From an uncultured Gammaproteobacteria bacterium (lineage in GTDB: Bacteria > Pseudomonadota > Gammaproteobacteria > Pseudomonadales > UBA5518): 48,396 bases of DNA. A model generated the notes under the pieces. The model was not told the DNA's origin. It searched no databases and saw only the letters and a program-made list of their open reading frames with translations. Shown one piece after another: positions 25,288 to 34,696 of the stretch (its first letter is position 1; every line of letters starts with the position of its first letter). The DNA is taken from NCBI GenBank assembly GCA_903928015.1, contig CAIYPF010000020.1, forward strand, positions 1 to 48,396, in the 5' to 3' direction. The translations under genes and the position numbers were made by a program.

Positions 25288-26805
25288 TCAGTTGGCGGGT
25301 ACGGTGCGACCTTCGGCCCAGGCACGCAGCGCATCGGTTTTCTCGGACATGGTCACCGACAGCGGCACCGTGGCGCGGATCTCGGCGGCCAGATGCGCTC
25401 CGTCCAGCGCGGTCTTTTCGGCGGCGGCGCGGTAGAGCGCGCTCACCACCACCTGCTCGATCTCGGCGCCTGAATAGCCTTCGGAAAGCTGCGCCAGCGC
25501 GGCGACATCGATGCCCGCGGCCTCGATGCCACGGCGGCGCAAGTGTATGCGGAAAATCTCGGCGCGGGCCGCCTCGTCGGGGAGGTCGACGAAGAAGATC
25601 TCGTCGAAGCGACCCTTGCGCAGCAACTCCGGCGGAAGCGCGGAGACGTCGTTGGCGGTGGCCACGACAAACACCCCTCCACGCTGCTCGGCCATCCAGG
25701 TGAGCAGGCTGCCCAGCACGCGCCGCGAGGTGCCTTCGTCGCTGTCTCCGCCGGCAAGCCCCTTTTCGATCTCGTCCATCCAGAGGACGCAGGGTGCCAT
25801 CAATTCCGCGGAGCGCAGCGACTCCCGCAGGTTGCGCTCGGTTTCGCCGATGAATTTGTTGTAGAGCGCGGCCATGTCGAGCCTGAGCAGCGGCATGCCC
25901 CACGCACCCGCCACGGCACGTGCCGTGAGGCTCTTGCCCGCGCCCTGCACGCCGAGGAGCAGCAGGCCCTTGGGTTGATCGAGCCCGCTCGCGCCGGCGG
26001 CGCCGGTGACGGCATCGCGGCGTTTGTCGAGCCAGGCGCGCAGGTTGCGCATGCCGGCCACATCGCCGAACTGTTCGGTGCGGTATTCGAAACTGAGCAC
26101 GCCATCGAGGCTCATCAGCTCGAACTTGGCGCGGTTCATGTCGGGGATGTCCGAGTCCGCGATGCTGCCATCGTCAAAGATGGCGCTGCGCACCAGACGT
26201 CGGCAGTCGGCATGCGTGAGGCCACGGAGGCTGCGCACAAGTTGCGCGAGCGTGCGCGAGTCGGTCTTCACCTTGCTGCCGTTGTTGGCCTCCTGCCAGC
26301 GTCGCGCCTCCTCGCGCACGATGCCCATGATTTCCTCTTCGTCGGGCAGGCTGAGCTCCACACGCGCGGTCAGGCGCGCGAGCTCCGGCGGAATATCCAC
26401 GCGGTGACTCAGCAGCACCACCGTGTGGCCCACCTCCCGATAGCGCAACGCCACGTCCTTCAGCAGGCGCACGACCCTCGGTTCCTTCAGCCAGGGATGG
26501 ACGTCACACAGCACATACAGGCCCGCTTCGCGTCGCTTCTTGATGCTCTCGAGCATCGACTCGGGCTCGGCAAGATCGACCTCGGCGTCCGGCATGCCCG
26601 CGCCAAATCCGAGTTGCTGCAGCCCATCGGTGGCCGACCAGTTGAAAAGCGGAAGCACTTCTTTGACCGCGAGCCGCGTGAGCATCTCGAGCGCGCGGCT
26701 CTCGTCGTGAGTCTCGAGCACGATGATCGGCACGCGCGAACGCACCAGCAGGCAGAGGTCCTGGAAGTCCTCGGCGCTCGCAGCAGGCGCGGCAGGTTTG
26801 GCCAT
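25288..26805 (-). CDS. AAA+ ATPase of the Ycf46 type
   Basis: A 505-residue protein. The N-terminal ~240 residues form a degenerate P-loop-like domain (PIIVLETHDESRALEML, LYVLCDVHPWL, VVLLSHRVDIPPEL). The C-terminal part is a classic AAA domain with Walker A GVQGAGKS (Lys291), Walker B VLWMDEIEKG, sensor 1 VVATANDVSALPPELLRKGR including the arginine fingers, and a lid. This architecture and length match Ycf46 of plastids and cyanobacteria and its bacterial relatives, linked to inorganic carbon use in cyanobacteria but undefined in gammaproteobacteria. The ATG at 26805 (MAKPAAP) follows AGGG; the open frame extends upstream across the coq7 promoter region and is not supported. It is co-transcribed with yhhQ. 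Confidence 0.88.
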   Translation of the reverse strand: MAKPAAPAASAEDFQDLCLLVRSRVPIIVLETHDESRALEMLTRLAVKEVLPLFNWSATDGLQQLGFGAGMPDAEVDLAEPESMLESIKKRREAGLYVLCDVHPWLKEPRVVRLLKDVALRYREVGHTVVLLSHRVDIPPELARLTARVELSLPDEEEIMGIVREEARRWQEANNGSKVKTDSRTLAQLVRSLRGLTHADCRRLVRSAIFDDGSIADSDIPDMNRAKFELMSLDGVLSFEYRTEQFGDVAGMRNLRAWLDKRRDAVTGAAGASGLDQPKGLLLLGVQGAGKSLTARAVAGAWGMPLLRLDMAALYNKFIGETERNLRESLRSAELMAPCVLWMDEIEKGLAGGDSDEGTSRRVLGSLLTWMAEQRGGVFVVATANDVSALPPELLRKGRFDEIFFVDLPDEAARAEIFRIHLRRRGIEAAGIDVAALAQLSEGYSGAEIEQVVVSALYRAAAEKTALDGAHLAAEIRATVPLSVTMSEKTDALRAWAEGRTVPAN

Positions 26806-26955
26806 CGATGTTGCCCTCAGGGAGACAGGAACGCGGGATCCGTAACGGCGCGACGGAAGTAAACGCGGGCGATCATAGCGCGCGCCATTGCCCGGCGCGG
26901 TACACGACCGGACAACCACGACGCTAGAATGCCTGCAGAGGATCCGCAAACACCC

Positions 26956-27597
26956 ATGACACGCCAGTTTTCTTTCCTTGACCATCTGGTCATCGGTCTG
27001 GACCGCGCCCGTCGCTCCGCCACGGGCGAGGCGCCCGCGCCCGCCCGCGCAAGCCCCGCGCGCAACGCATCGACGCCAGAACTCGACGATGCCGCACGCC
27101 GTCACGCAGCGGGCCTGATGCGCATCAACCACACCGGAGAGGTCTGCGCGCAAGCGCTCTACGAGGGCCAGGCGCTAACAGCACGCGAGGCCGGCGTGCG
27201 CAGTGATATGCAACAGGCCGCGGGCGAAGAGATAGACCACCTCGCCTGGTGCGAGGAACGCGTCACCGAACTCGGCAGCCACACCAGCCACCTCAATCCG
27301 CTGTTCTACGCGATGTCCTTCGGCATGGGCGCGCTGGCGGGCGCACTGGGAGACCGCTGGAGCCTGGGATTCGTCGCGGCCACCGAAGAACAGGTCTGCC
27401 GCCACCTGCGCGATCACCTCGAACGACTTCCCGCCGGGGACCTCCGCAGCCGGGCAATTCTCGCGAAGATGATCGAGGACGAGGAGCGCCACGGGCGCCA
27501 GGCACTGGAGGCTGGCGGCACCGAACTGCCGCCGCAGGTGAAGGAAATGATGCGGCTGATGTCGCGCCTGATGACCGCAAGCACCTACCGCATCTGA
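26956..27597 (+). CDS. coq7: 3-Demethoxyubiquinol 3-hydroxylase (Coq7/UbiF-type diiron monooxygenase)
   Basis: A 213-residue di-iron protein of ubiquinone synthesis. Iron ligands are in HTGEVCAQALYEGQ, EEIDHLAWCEER and EDEERHGRQA, the expected duplicated E...ExxH pattern. The N-terminus FSFLDHLVIGLDRAR is the family start. I chose the ATG at 26956; an in-frame ATG at 26929 would add nine residues. It converges with the OsmC gene, leaving a 3-base gap. Confidence 0.95.
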   Translation: MTRQFSFLDHLVIGLDRARRSATGEAPAPARASPARNASTPELDDAARRHAAGLMRINHTGEVCAQALYEGQALTAREAGVRSDMQQAAGEEIDHLAWCEERVTELGSHTSHLNPLFYAMSFGMGALAGALGDRWSLGFVAATEEQVCRHLRDHLERLPAGDLRSRAILAKMIEDEERHGRQALEAGGTELPPQVKEMMRLMSRLMTASTYRI

Positions 27598-27600
27598 GCC

Positions 27601-28014
27601 TCAGACGATCTCGAAACCGTGGGTGACGTCAACGCCCGCGCCCCGCAGCATGATCGAGGCGGAGCAATACTTTTCTGCCGACAGCTTCACCGCCCGCTCC
27701 ACCTGCTGCACGTTGAGATCCGTGCCCGAAATCCTGAAGTGCAGGTGGATCTTCGTGAACACCGCAGGAATGGCGTCCGCGCGCTCGGCATTGAGTTCCA
27801 CGCGGCAATCCGTGACCTTCTGGCGTGCCTTTTCGAGGATGCTCACCACATCGAAAGCCGAGCAACCGCCCACGCCGATCAGGAGCATCTCCATGGGCCT
27901 GATGCCGATGTTGCGTCCACCGGATTCGGGAGCGCCGTCCATCACCACCGCGTGGCCGCTGCCCGACTCTCCCACGAATGCCCGCCCGTCCAGCCAGCTC
28001 ACCGTTGCCTGCAT
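27601..28014 (-). CDS. OsmC family protein
   Basis: A 137-residue OsmC/Ohr-fold protein with the two redox cysteines in GVGGCSAFDVVSIL and EKYCSASIML. Its size and MEMLLIGVGGC match the YhfA-like subgroup rather than the peroxide-reducing Ohr group, so the substrate is unclear. It lies divergent from vfr, as in Pseudomonas. Confidence 0.9.
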   Translation of the reverse strand: MQATVSWLDGRAFVGESGSGHAVVMDGAPESGGRNIGIRPMEMLLIGVGGCSAFDVVSILEKARQKVTDCRVELNAERADAIPAVFTKIHLHFRISGTDLNVQQVERAVKLSAEKYCSASIMLRGAGVDVTHGFEIV

Positions 28015-28151
28015 ATATCCCTCGACAATTGATCACCAGAACCCGCCGCGAGCTTAACAATTCGGCCTGCGTCCAGGGCAAGTAACTGCTGGCACCGGCA
28101 CATCGGCTGTGGTCTTGTCAGCGCCGCAGGCTATGATTCACGCATCATCCA

Positions 28152-28811
28152 ATGGCCGACCCCGAGGTGGCGCCCGTGTTGTCCATGACCCTTGCTCCCA
28201 AGGTCCGCAATCTCGATGCCTTCCTCGCGCACTGCAACCGCAAGCGCTTTGCGGCGCGCAGCACCATCATCTACGCCGGCGACCAGGGCGACAGCCTGTT
28301 CTACATCATCAAGGGCTCGGTGACCGTGCTGATCGAGGACGACGAGGGCAAGGAGATGATCGTCGCCTACCTGAACCCCGGGGATTTCTTCGGCGAAATG
28401 GGCCTCTTCAAGCCCGAAGAGCGCCGCAGCGCCTGGGTCCGCGCCAAGACCGAATGCCACGTGGCGGAGATCAACTACGGCAAGTTCCGCGAGATCAGCG
28501 AGCGCCACCCGGAAATTCTCTTCGAACTCGGCAGCCAGATGGCCGACCGCCTGCGATCCACCACGCGCAAGGTCGGAGACCTCGCCTTCCTCGACGTCAC
28601 AGGCCGCGTGGCGCGCACCCTGCTAGACCTCTGCAAGCAGCCCGATGCCATGACCCACCCCGACGGCATGCAGATCAAGATCACGCGCCAGGAGATCGGG
28701 CGCATCGTGGGCTGCTCGCGCGAGATGGTGGGTCGGGTACTCAAAACCCTCGAGGATCAGGGGCTGGTGCACGTGAAGGGCAAGACCATGGTGGTCTTCG
28801 GAACGCGCTGA
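28152..28811 (+). CDS. vfr: cAMP-responsive transcription factor Vfr/CRP
   Basis: A 219-residue CRP-family regulator. The cAMP pocket has [10 protein letters not shown] and RRSAWVRAK. The C-helix is [20 protein letters not shown]. The helix-turn-helix is [20 protein letters not shown], essentially identical to Vfr of P. aeruginosa from memory. The first ~12 residues ([12 protein letters not shown]) are less conserved, and a start at the second Met is possible. It should bind TGTGA-N6-TCACA-type sites. The 137-bp gap to the divergent OsmC gene shows no convincing autoregulatory site by eye. Its stop lies 6 bases from the convergent TIGR01777 gene. Confidence 0.95.
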   Translation: MADPEVAPVLSMTLAPKVRNLDAFLAHCNRKRFAARSTIIYAGDQGDSLFYIIKGSVTVLIEDDEGKEMIVAYLNPGDFFGEMGLFKPEERRSAWVRAKTECHVAEINYGKFREISERHPEILFELGSQMADRLRSTTRKVGDLAFLDVTGRVARTLLDLCKQPDAMTHPDGMQIKITRQEIGRIVGCSREMVGRVLKTLEDQGLVHVKGKTMVVFGTR

Positions 28812-28817
28812 TCTGCG

Positions 28818-29717
28818 CTACCCGCCCACGGCCTCTGACAGCGCCGAGCGGATATCGGCGAAGCGGAATCGGTAGCCCTCGCGCTCGGCGCGTGCCGGCA
28901 ACACCCGCTGGCCGGTGAGCAGCAGCGTCGACATTTCCCCGAACGCGAGCTTCAGCACCGGCGCCGGCAACGGCAGCACGGCCGGGCGATGCAACACTGC
29001 CCCCAGTGCGCGCGCAAAATCGCTCGAGGTCACCGGCGAGGGAGCCGTCGCGTTGAAGACACCCTGCAGATCCGTACGCTCCAGCAGCCACTCGATCATC
29101 CCCAGCACATCTTCACGGTGCACCCAGCTCATCCATTGACGCCCGTGCCCCACGGGCCCGCCCAGGCCCATGCGGAAGGGCGGCAGCATGCGCTGCAGGA
29201 AACCGCCATCACGCCCGATCACCAGCCCTATGCGCAGCACCACCGTGCGCACGCCAAGCAGCTGCGCCCGCAGCGCGGCCTCTTCCCAGTCGGCGCAGAG
29301 TTCGTGCTGGTATTCGGAGTGCGCAGGGCTGTCTTCGGTGAGAGGCGCATCGCCCTGATCGCCGTAGAAACCGATGGCAGAGGCGCTCAGCAACACAGCC
29401 GGGCGGCGCTCTGCCCTCGCCATCCAGGCCACCAGTTCCTGCGTGAGGCCGATTCGGCTTTCCCTCAGGAGTCGCTTGCGCGCGTCGCTCCAACGCCCGG
29501 CTGCAATGGGTTCCCCCGCGAGGTTGATGACGGCGTCGAAGGCATCCTGCGAGCCCAGTTCCGCGAGAGAGCGGATGCAACGCACGCCCCGGGGCAGGAT
29601 GCTGGCAGCGCGCGCGGGCTCGCGGCTCAGCACCGTGATGGCGGCACCTGAGGCAGCAAGCCGACGGCAAAGCGCAGAGCCAATGAAGCCGGTGCCTCCG
29701 GTAAGCAAACAGTGCAT
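28818..29717 (-). CDS. TIGR01777 family NAD(P)-dependent epimerase-like protein
   Basis: A 299-residue short-chain dehydrogenase-fold protein: TGGTGFIGSALCRRL (nucleotide binding), VINLAGEPIAAGRWSD, SASAIGFYGDQG with the active-site Tyr, and WVHREDVLGMIEWLLER. The C-terminal DUF1731 part contains GEMSTLLLTGQRVLPARAE. The family (E. coli YfcH) has no proven reaction. The start ATG follows AAGGAAG. Confidence 0.92.
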   Translation of the reverse strand: MHCLLTGGTGFIGSALCRRLAASGAAITVLSREPARAASILPRGVRCIRSLAELGSQDAFDAVINLAGEPIAAGRWSDARKRLLRESRIGLTQELVAWMARAERRPAVLLSASAIGFYGDQGDAPLTEDSPAHSEYQHELCADWEEAALRAQLLGVRTVVLRIGLVIGRDGGFLQRMLPPFRMGLGGPVGHGRQWMSWVHREDVLGMIEWLLERTDLQGVFNATAPSPVTSSDFARALGAVLHRPAVLPLPAPVLKLAFGEMSTLLLTGQRVLPARAEREGYRFRFADIRSALSEAVGG

Positions 29718-29743
29718 GAGGCTTCCTTAGCGAACGGGGTGGC

Positions 29744-29772
29744 GTTGAAGTAGTCTACGCGAGGCCCCATAT
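29744..29772 (+). promoter_or_regulatory. Heat-shock (sigma-32 type) promoter of the Lon paralogue
   Basis: GTTGAAG (29744-29750) and CCCCATAT (29765-29772) are 14 bp apart and fit the RpoH consensus (CTTGAA, 13-17 bp, CCCCATnT) with one mismatch in the -35 core and none in the -10. The start codon is 27 bp downstream. This agrees with the known heat-shock control of the homologous asrA in Pseudomonas. Confidence 0.75.
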
Positions 29773-29799
29773 CCCGGATGTCCGCAACGGAGACACTCC

Positions 29800-32190
29800 A
29801 TGGCAGAGTCCGAGAACCCGAATCCCGGCACGGAAGAGACCGTCATCACAGGCACCAGCCTGGTGATCCCGGAGCAGACGCTCCCGGAAATCCTCTACCT
29901 CATGCCCGTGACGACGCGCCCCTTCATGCCCGCGCAGATCCAGCCGATGATGGCCGACGCGGAAACATGGGGCCAGACGATACAGCGCGTTGCCGAGACC
30001 GAGCACAAGGTCATGGGCCTGTTCTTCGTCGACTCGCAGGACCTGAACTCCATCCGCGCCGAGGACGTCCCCTTGGTCGGCTGCTCGGTGCGCCTGCTGA
30101 ACGCCTCCGGCGACGGGCGGCGCGTGCAGTTCATCTCGCAGGGCCTGGGGCGCATCAAGATAAAGCGCTGGATCAACCGCAAGCCGCCCTTCGTGGTGCA
30201 GGTCGAACACCCGCGCACCTATCTGAAGAAAGACGACGAGACACGCGCCTATGCGCTCGCGCTGGTGGGCGCAATCAAGGAGCTGGTGCCGCTTAACCCT
30301 CTCTACAACGAGGAACTCAAGCACTACCTCGCGCGCTTCAGCCCCGAGGATCCCTCGCCGCTCACCGATTTCGCCGCCACGCTCACCAGCGCCAAGGGCC
30401 GCGAACTCCAGGACGTGCTGGAAACGCTGGACGTGCTCGAGCGCATGCGCATCGTGCTGCCGCTGCTGAAAAAAGAAATCGAGGTCGCCCGGCTGCAGGA
30501 CAAGATCAGCAGTCAGGTGAACGAGACCGTCAGCGAGCGACAGAGGGAGTTCTTCCTGCGCGAGCAGCTCAAGGTCATCAAGCAGGAACTGGGACTCTCG
30601 AAGGACGACCGCAGCGCGGACGCCGAGAAATTCGAGACGCGGCTCGCCGCGCTGAACCCGCCGGTCGCGGTGGCGGAGCGCATCCGCGACGAGATGGAAA
30701 AACTCGCGGTGCTCGAAACCGGCTCTCCCGAATACGGCGTGACGCGCAATTACCTCGACTGGGCCACCTCGGTTCCCTGGGGCGTGCATTCCACCGACAA
30801 GCTCGATCTCGCCCACGCGCGCGCGGTACTCGAGAAAGAGCACGACGGCCTCGAAGACGTGAAGGAGCGCATCCTCGAATTCATCGCCGTGGGCGCATGG
30901 AAAGGCGAGATCAGCGGCTCGATCATCCTGCTCGCCGGCCCCCCCGGCGTAGGCAAGACGTCCATCGGCCGCTCCATCGCAAATGCGCTCGGACGCGAGT
31001 TCTACCGCTTCTCTCTTGGCGGCATGCGTGACGAGGCCGAGATCAAAGGCCATCGCCGCACCTATATCGGCGCCATGCCCGGCAAGTTCGTGCAGGCGCT
31101 GAAGCAGGTGAAGGTCGCCAACCCCGTGATCATGTTGGACGAGATCGACAAGATCGGCGCGAGCTTCCAGGGCGATCCCGCCTCCGCGCTGCTGGAAGCG
31201 CTGGATCCGGAGCAGAACGCCGAGTTCCTCGATCACTACCTCGACCTGCGCGTGGACCTTTCAAAGGTGCTCTTCGTGTGCACCGCGAACCAGCTGGATA
31301 CCATCCCCGGCCCGTTGCTCGACCGCATGGAAGTGATCCGTCTGTCCGGGTACATCTCCGAGGAAAAACTCGCGATCGCCAAGAACCATCTGTGGCCGCG
31401 GTTGCTCGAGCGCGCCGGCGTGAAGTCCTCGACGCTGAAGATCAGCGATGCGGCACTGCGCCACGTGATCGAGGGCTACGCCCGCGAGGCCGGCGTGCGC
31501 AACCTCGAGAAGAAACTCTCCGGGCTGGTGCGCAAGAGCGTGGTGAAGCTGGTCGAGAATCCGAAAGCGAAGCTCTCGATCGGCAAGGCCGAGGTCGAGC
31601 AGATGCTCGGCGCGCCCATCTTCAGCAAGGAAAAACCCCAACGCGGCGTAGGCGTGGTGACAGGCCTTGCGTGGACATCGATGGGTGGTGTGACACTGCC
31701 GGTAGAAGCCACGCGCGTGCACTCGCTGAACCGCGGTTTCAAGCAGACCGGCAAGCTCGGCGAGGTAATGCGCGAATCCGCCGAGATCGCCTACAGCTAC
31801 GCGATGTCACACCTCGCGCAGTACGGCGCCGACACCAAATTCTTCGACGAATCCCTCGTGCACTTGCACGTACCCGAAGGCGCCACGCCCAAGGACGGCC
31901 CCAGCGCCGGCGTCACCATGGCCACGGCGCTGCTCTCGCTGGCACGCAACCAGCGCATCCCGCGACCGCTCGCCATGACCGGCGAACTGACGCTCACAGG
32001 ACTCGTACTGCCGGTGGGCGGCATCCGCGAAAAAGTGATCGCCGCGCGCCGTGTGGGGATCCGTGAGCTCGTGTTGCCGGAGGCGAACCGCAAGGACTTC
32101 GACGAGTTGCCCGAGTACCTGCGCGAGGGCTTGAGCGTGCACTTCGCCGGGCGTTACGAGGATGTATTCGGGGTGGTGTTCGGGGGGTGA
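29800..32190 (+). CDS. asrA: ATP-dependent Lon-type protease, AsrA-like paralogue
   Basis: A 796-residue Lon protease. The N-terminal LON domain has the AsrA-type [20 protein letters not shown] rather than the housekeeping Lon LPLRDVVVFP pattern. A coiled coil follows ([20 protein letters not shown]), then an AAA domain with [13 protein letters not shown] and [11 protein letters not shown], and a protease domain with Ser702 (KDGPSAG) and Lys745 (GIREKVIAA). Their 43-residue spacing equals that of E. coli Lon. It degrades damaged or regulatory proteins in the cytosol. Ribosome site GGAG. The heat-shock-type promoter directly upstream supports a stress-specific rather than housekeeping role; the housekeeping lon, usually next to clpX, is not in the window. 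Confidence 0.92.
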   Translation: MAESENPNPGTEETVITGTSLVIPEQTLPEILYLMPVTTRPFMPAQIQPMMADAETWGQTIQRVAETEHKVMGLFFVDSQDLNSIRAEDVPLVGCSVRLLNASGDGRRVQFISQGLGRIKIKRWINRKPPFVVQVEHPRTYLKKDDETRAYALALVGAIKELVPLNPLYNEELKHYLARFSPEDPSPLTDFAATLTSAKGRELQDVLETLDVLERMRIVLPLLKKEIEVARLQDKISSQVNETVSERQREFFLREQLKVIKQELGLSKDDRSADAEKFETRLAALNPPVAVAERIRDEMEKLAVLETGSPEYGVTRNYLDWATSVPWGVHSTDKLDLAHARAVLEKEHDGLEDVKERILEFIAVGAWKGEISGSIILLAGPPGVGKTSIGRSIANALGREFYRFSLGGMRDEAEIKGHRRTYIGAMPGKFVQALKQVKVANPVIMLDEIDKIGASFQGDPASALLEALDPEQNAEFLDHYLDLRVDLSKVLFVCTANQLDTIPGPLLDRMEVIRLSGYISEEKLAIAKNHLWPRLLERAGVKSSTLKISDAALRHVIEGYAREAGVRNLEKKLSGLVRKSVVKLVENPKAKLSIGKAEVEQMLGAPIFSKEKPQRGVGVVTGLAWTSMGGVTLPVEATRVHSLNRGFKQTGKLGEVMRESAEIAYSYAMSHLAQYGADTKFFDESLVHLHVPEGATPKDGPSAGVTMATALLSLARNQRIPRPLAMTGELTLTGLVLPVGGIREKVIAARRVGIRELVLPEANRKDFDELPEYLREGLSVHFAGRYEDVFGVVFGG

Positions 32191-32218
32191 CGAGGCCTCG
32201 CGCCGGAGCACCCGACAA

Positions 32219-32238
32219 CCGGCACGCGTGAGTGCCGG
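32219..32238. terminator. Stem-loop between convergent asrA and the FlhG-like gene
   Basis: CCGGCAC-GCGTGA-GTGCCGG gives a 7-bp GC-rich stem with a 6-base loop in the 55-bp gap between two convergent genes. No T run follows on either strand, so this is at best a weak bidirectional terminator. Confidence 0.4.
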
Positions 32239-32245
32239 CGTAGTC

Positions 32246-33826
32246 CTACTCCAGCTCGTCCAGAAACTGCTGCAAGCGCTCCTGCGCCGAAGACGATTGC
32301 TCGATCTCGCTGGCAATCACGGCGAGCGTGGCCTGGCGTGAGGTCTCCCGCTCGAGGATGCCGCCGATCAGTTCGCTCGCCTTCACGCGCAGGGCCAGAT
32401 CAGGCACGGTGTAGTCACGGCCGAAGTTCTCGCTGAAGGCGTGGCGCAGGGTCTCGATGCAATCGACGAAATCGTCCTCGCGCACGCCGGGCTGGCGCAG
32501 GCGGTGCATCAGCCAAGCGAGCGATTCCTGCGGGCCGGGGCTGAACTGCCGCTCGTAGTTGCGCTGCAGCCGCGAGATGGCATCGGCAAATTCGGGCTCG
32601 GAATGGCGCACCTGGTTCAGGAGCCGGAAGAGGCTGTCTTCCTTGTCCATCAGCGGACGCTGATAGCGCTTCTCGTAGAGCTGCTCGAGCAGCATCACCT
32701 GGTTGCGGATCTCCTGATCGGGGAGGTCCGCCATCTCGAGGTAGCGGTAGATCGCCTCGCGCATATCGATGGGGAAGCACTGGAAGCGCGCGACGAAGGC
32801 GTCGATGATCGGCTTGATCGCCGCCACGAGTTCTTCGGGCGAGCCTTTGGCGCCCTGGATGCAATCGACGAATTGCCGGTTCAGCTCGGCGAGGTTCGCG
32901 GGCCGCGCCATCTGCAGCTCGGATTCCGGGGTTTTCAGCAGCTCCATCGCAGCGCGTGCGGGGTCGACGCCGGTCTCCGGCACCTGGGCGCGCAGATGCT
33001 CGCCGAAAGACACAGTAGGCTCCGCGGAACAAAGCTCATCCATGGCAGCCGCAAGCGCCGTGAAGCAGCGGCTGGCAGGCGCATCGGGCTGCGCAAGCAC
33101 CACCGGATGTTGCAGGCGTATCGAGGACACCACTGCACGGTCCGATGCCACGTGGCCGAACCATTCGACACTGGCCTGCAGATATTTTTCCACCGCCTGC
33201 GAAAAACGCTGATAGACCTTGCGCGCGGGCTCCTGCCCTTCGGAGTTGTTGACCACTACGTGCAGGCGGCCGCCGTAGCCGTTTCGCTTCAGCACCCGCG
33301 TGAGCGCGAAGGAATCGGTGAGCGAGGTGGGATCGGGAGAGACCACGAGTATCGCGTGCTCCGCCGCCAGCACGAACTCGACGACGGATTTTCCTATGCC
33401 CGCCGCGGTATCGATCAGCAGGTAATCGAACTGCCGCTCAAGCTGCCCGAAACCGTTTACCAATGCCTGCTGGCGGGCGCGGTCGAGATCGGCGTAATCG
33501 GCGATGCCCGAGGCACCGGGCACGATACAGACGCCTCGCGGACCTTCGACCAGAAGGTCTTCGAAGGAGAGCCCGCCGTCCAGGAACTGTTGCAGTGTGT
33601 TGCGCGGCTGCAGGCCGAGCAGGATGTTGATGTTCGCGAGGCCCGTATCGGCGTCGAAAATGCACACGCGCTTGCCGCGCAACGCAAGGCTGACCGCGAG
33701 GTTGGCGCTGACGCTGGTCTTGCCCACGCCCCCCTTGCCACCGGTGATGGCGATGATGTGCGCGCGACGGCCCTGCGGCTTTGCAGGCGCGCCATCGCCG
33801 AAGATCGGGGTTACGGTGGTCTGCAT
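32246..33826 (-). CDS. FlhG/MinD-like ParA ATPase with a long C-terminal extension
   Basis: A 526-residue protein. Residues ~20-270 are a MinD/FlhG-type ATPase with deviant Walker A GGKGGVGKT (29-37), FDADTGLANINILLG, LLIDTAAGIG and VVSPDPTSLTDSFAL. These resemble FlhG/FleN, which set flagellar number and place, more than MinD. Unlike FlhG (~280-300 residues), about 250 more residues follow; they are helical, with no recognised motif. No flagellar, pilus or partition genes are in the window, so the cargo is unknown. The C-terminal MinD membrane-targeting helix is not obvious. The ATG at 33826 gives a short N-terminal tail before the P-loop, as in FlhG. Confidence 0.85.
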   Translation of the reverse strand: MQTTVTPIFGDGAPAKPQGRRAHIIAITGGKGGVGKTSVSANLAVSLALRGKRVCIFDADTGLANINILLGLQPRNTLQQFLDGGLSFEDLLVEGPRGVCIVPGASGIADYADLDRARQQALVNGFGQLERQFDYLLIDTAAGIGKSVVEFVLAAEHAILVVSPDPTSLTDSFALTRVLKRNGYGGRLHVVVNNSEGQEPARKVYQRFSQAVEKYLQASVEWFGHVASDRAVVSSIRLQHPVVLAQPDAPASRCFTALAAAMDELCSAEPTVSFGEHLRAQVPETGVDPARAAMELLKTPESELQMARPANLAELNRQFVDCIQGAKGSPEELVAAIKPIIDAFVARFQCFPIDMREAIYRYLEMADLPDQEIRNQVMLLEQLYEKRYQRPLMDKEDSLFRLLNQVRHSEPEFADAISRLQRNYERQFSPGPQESLAWLMHRLRQPGVREDDFVDCIETLRHAFSENFGRDYTVPDLALRVKASELIGGILERETSRQATLAVIASEIEQSSSAQERLQQFLDELE

Positions 33827-33892
33827 CGCGGCGTACCGGACGGGTCGGGGCTGGATTTAGTATATGGGAACTCAGGCCTGCGACGGACAACC

Positions 33893-34477
33893 ATGAAGAA
33901 ACTCCTGAACGTCGGCGGCAACAGCCGCGACATACCATTGCCCCCGCACTACGCGGGTTTCGAGCATCTGTTGCTCGACATCGACCCCACCGGCAAGCCC
34001 GACATACTCTGCGACGCGCGCGAATTGGGCAGCCGGGCTCCGGGTGAATTCGACGTGATCTACTGCTCGCACAACCTCGAGCACTACTACCGGCACGACG
34101 TTGCACGGGTGCTCGCCGGCTTCGTGCACGTGCTCAAACCCGACGGCTGGGCCGATATCCGCGTGCCAGATCTGCCCGAGGTCATGCGGCGGGTAACGCA
34201 AGAGCAGCTGGAGCTCGATGCCACCCTCTACGACTCCCCGGCAGGCCCGATCTCGGTGCTGGATGTGATCTACGGCTTCGGCGTCGAGATCGAACGCAGC
34301 GGCCAGGATTTTTTTGCCCACAAGACGGGTTTCAGCCCGGACTTGCTGAGCAGATCCCTGCGGCAGGCGGGCTTCGGGAAAACCTACACCACCCGCAGCA
34401 ATCTCGAGATCAAGGCCCTGGCATTCCGCACCGCGCCCACCGAGGAAGCGCGGAGGATGTTCACGCTGATGGGCTGA
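33893..34477 (+). CDS. SAM-dependent methyltransferase-like protein
   Basis: A 194-residue class I methyltransferase-fold protein: KKLLNVGGNSRDIPLP at the SAM site, LLLDIDP at the acidic loop, FDVIYCSHNLEHYYRHDV and VLKPDGWADIRVPDL. The glycine-rich motif is shortened (NVGGN), common in the polysaccharide-linked type of this family. The ATG at 33893 is the first that yields a family-like N-terminus; the frame upstream is antisense to the FlhG-like gene. The next gene is a TPR/glycosyltransferase-like protein, so the substrate may be a glycan, but that is inference. Confidence 0.85.
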   Translation: MKKLLNVGGNSRDIPLPPHYAGFEHLLLDIDPTGKPDILCDARELGSRAPGEFDVIYCSHNLEHYYRHDVARVLAGFVHVLKPDGWADIRVPDLPEVMRRVTQEQLELDATLYDSPAGPISVLDVIYGFGVEIERSGQDFFAHKTGFSPDLLSRSLRQAGFGKTYTTRSNLEIKALAFRTAPTEEARRMFTLMG

Positions 34478-34486
34478 AAAATCCGC

Positions 34487-34510
34487 GCCCGGGGCTTGTC
34501 AGGCCCGGGC
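34487..34510 (+). terminator. GC-rich stem-loop after the methyltransferase gene
   Basis: GCCCGGG (34487-34493) and CCCGGGC (34504-34510) form a 7-bp stem with a 10-base loop, ten bases past the stop codon. The following sequence has only a short, interrupted T stretch, so termination is uncertain. The rest of the 219-bp gap to 34697 holds no feature I can name. Confidence 0.4.
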
Positions 34511-34696
34511 CAGCGGGGTTAGCGTTTTGGGGCCTCGCCGTTACAGGGACGTAACATGGGCCACATCAGACCTTATTCGTATTCCTCCCCCTCGCTGCAC
34601 CCATGCCGCGGCCCCGTTGCGTGGCCGGGGGCTGCTCGCATGCTCAACATCCCCACAACCCGAGGCTGCCATACACAAACACACGGAGAGACCGCC

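Noticed and set aside
32441-33892. Long plus-strand extension in front of the methyltransferase
   Set aside because: It is antisense to the FlhG-like ATPase. The methyltransferase fold begins at the ATG at 33893.
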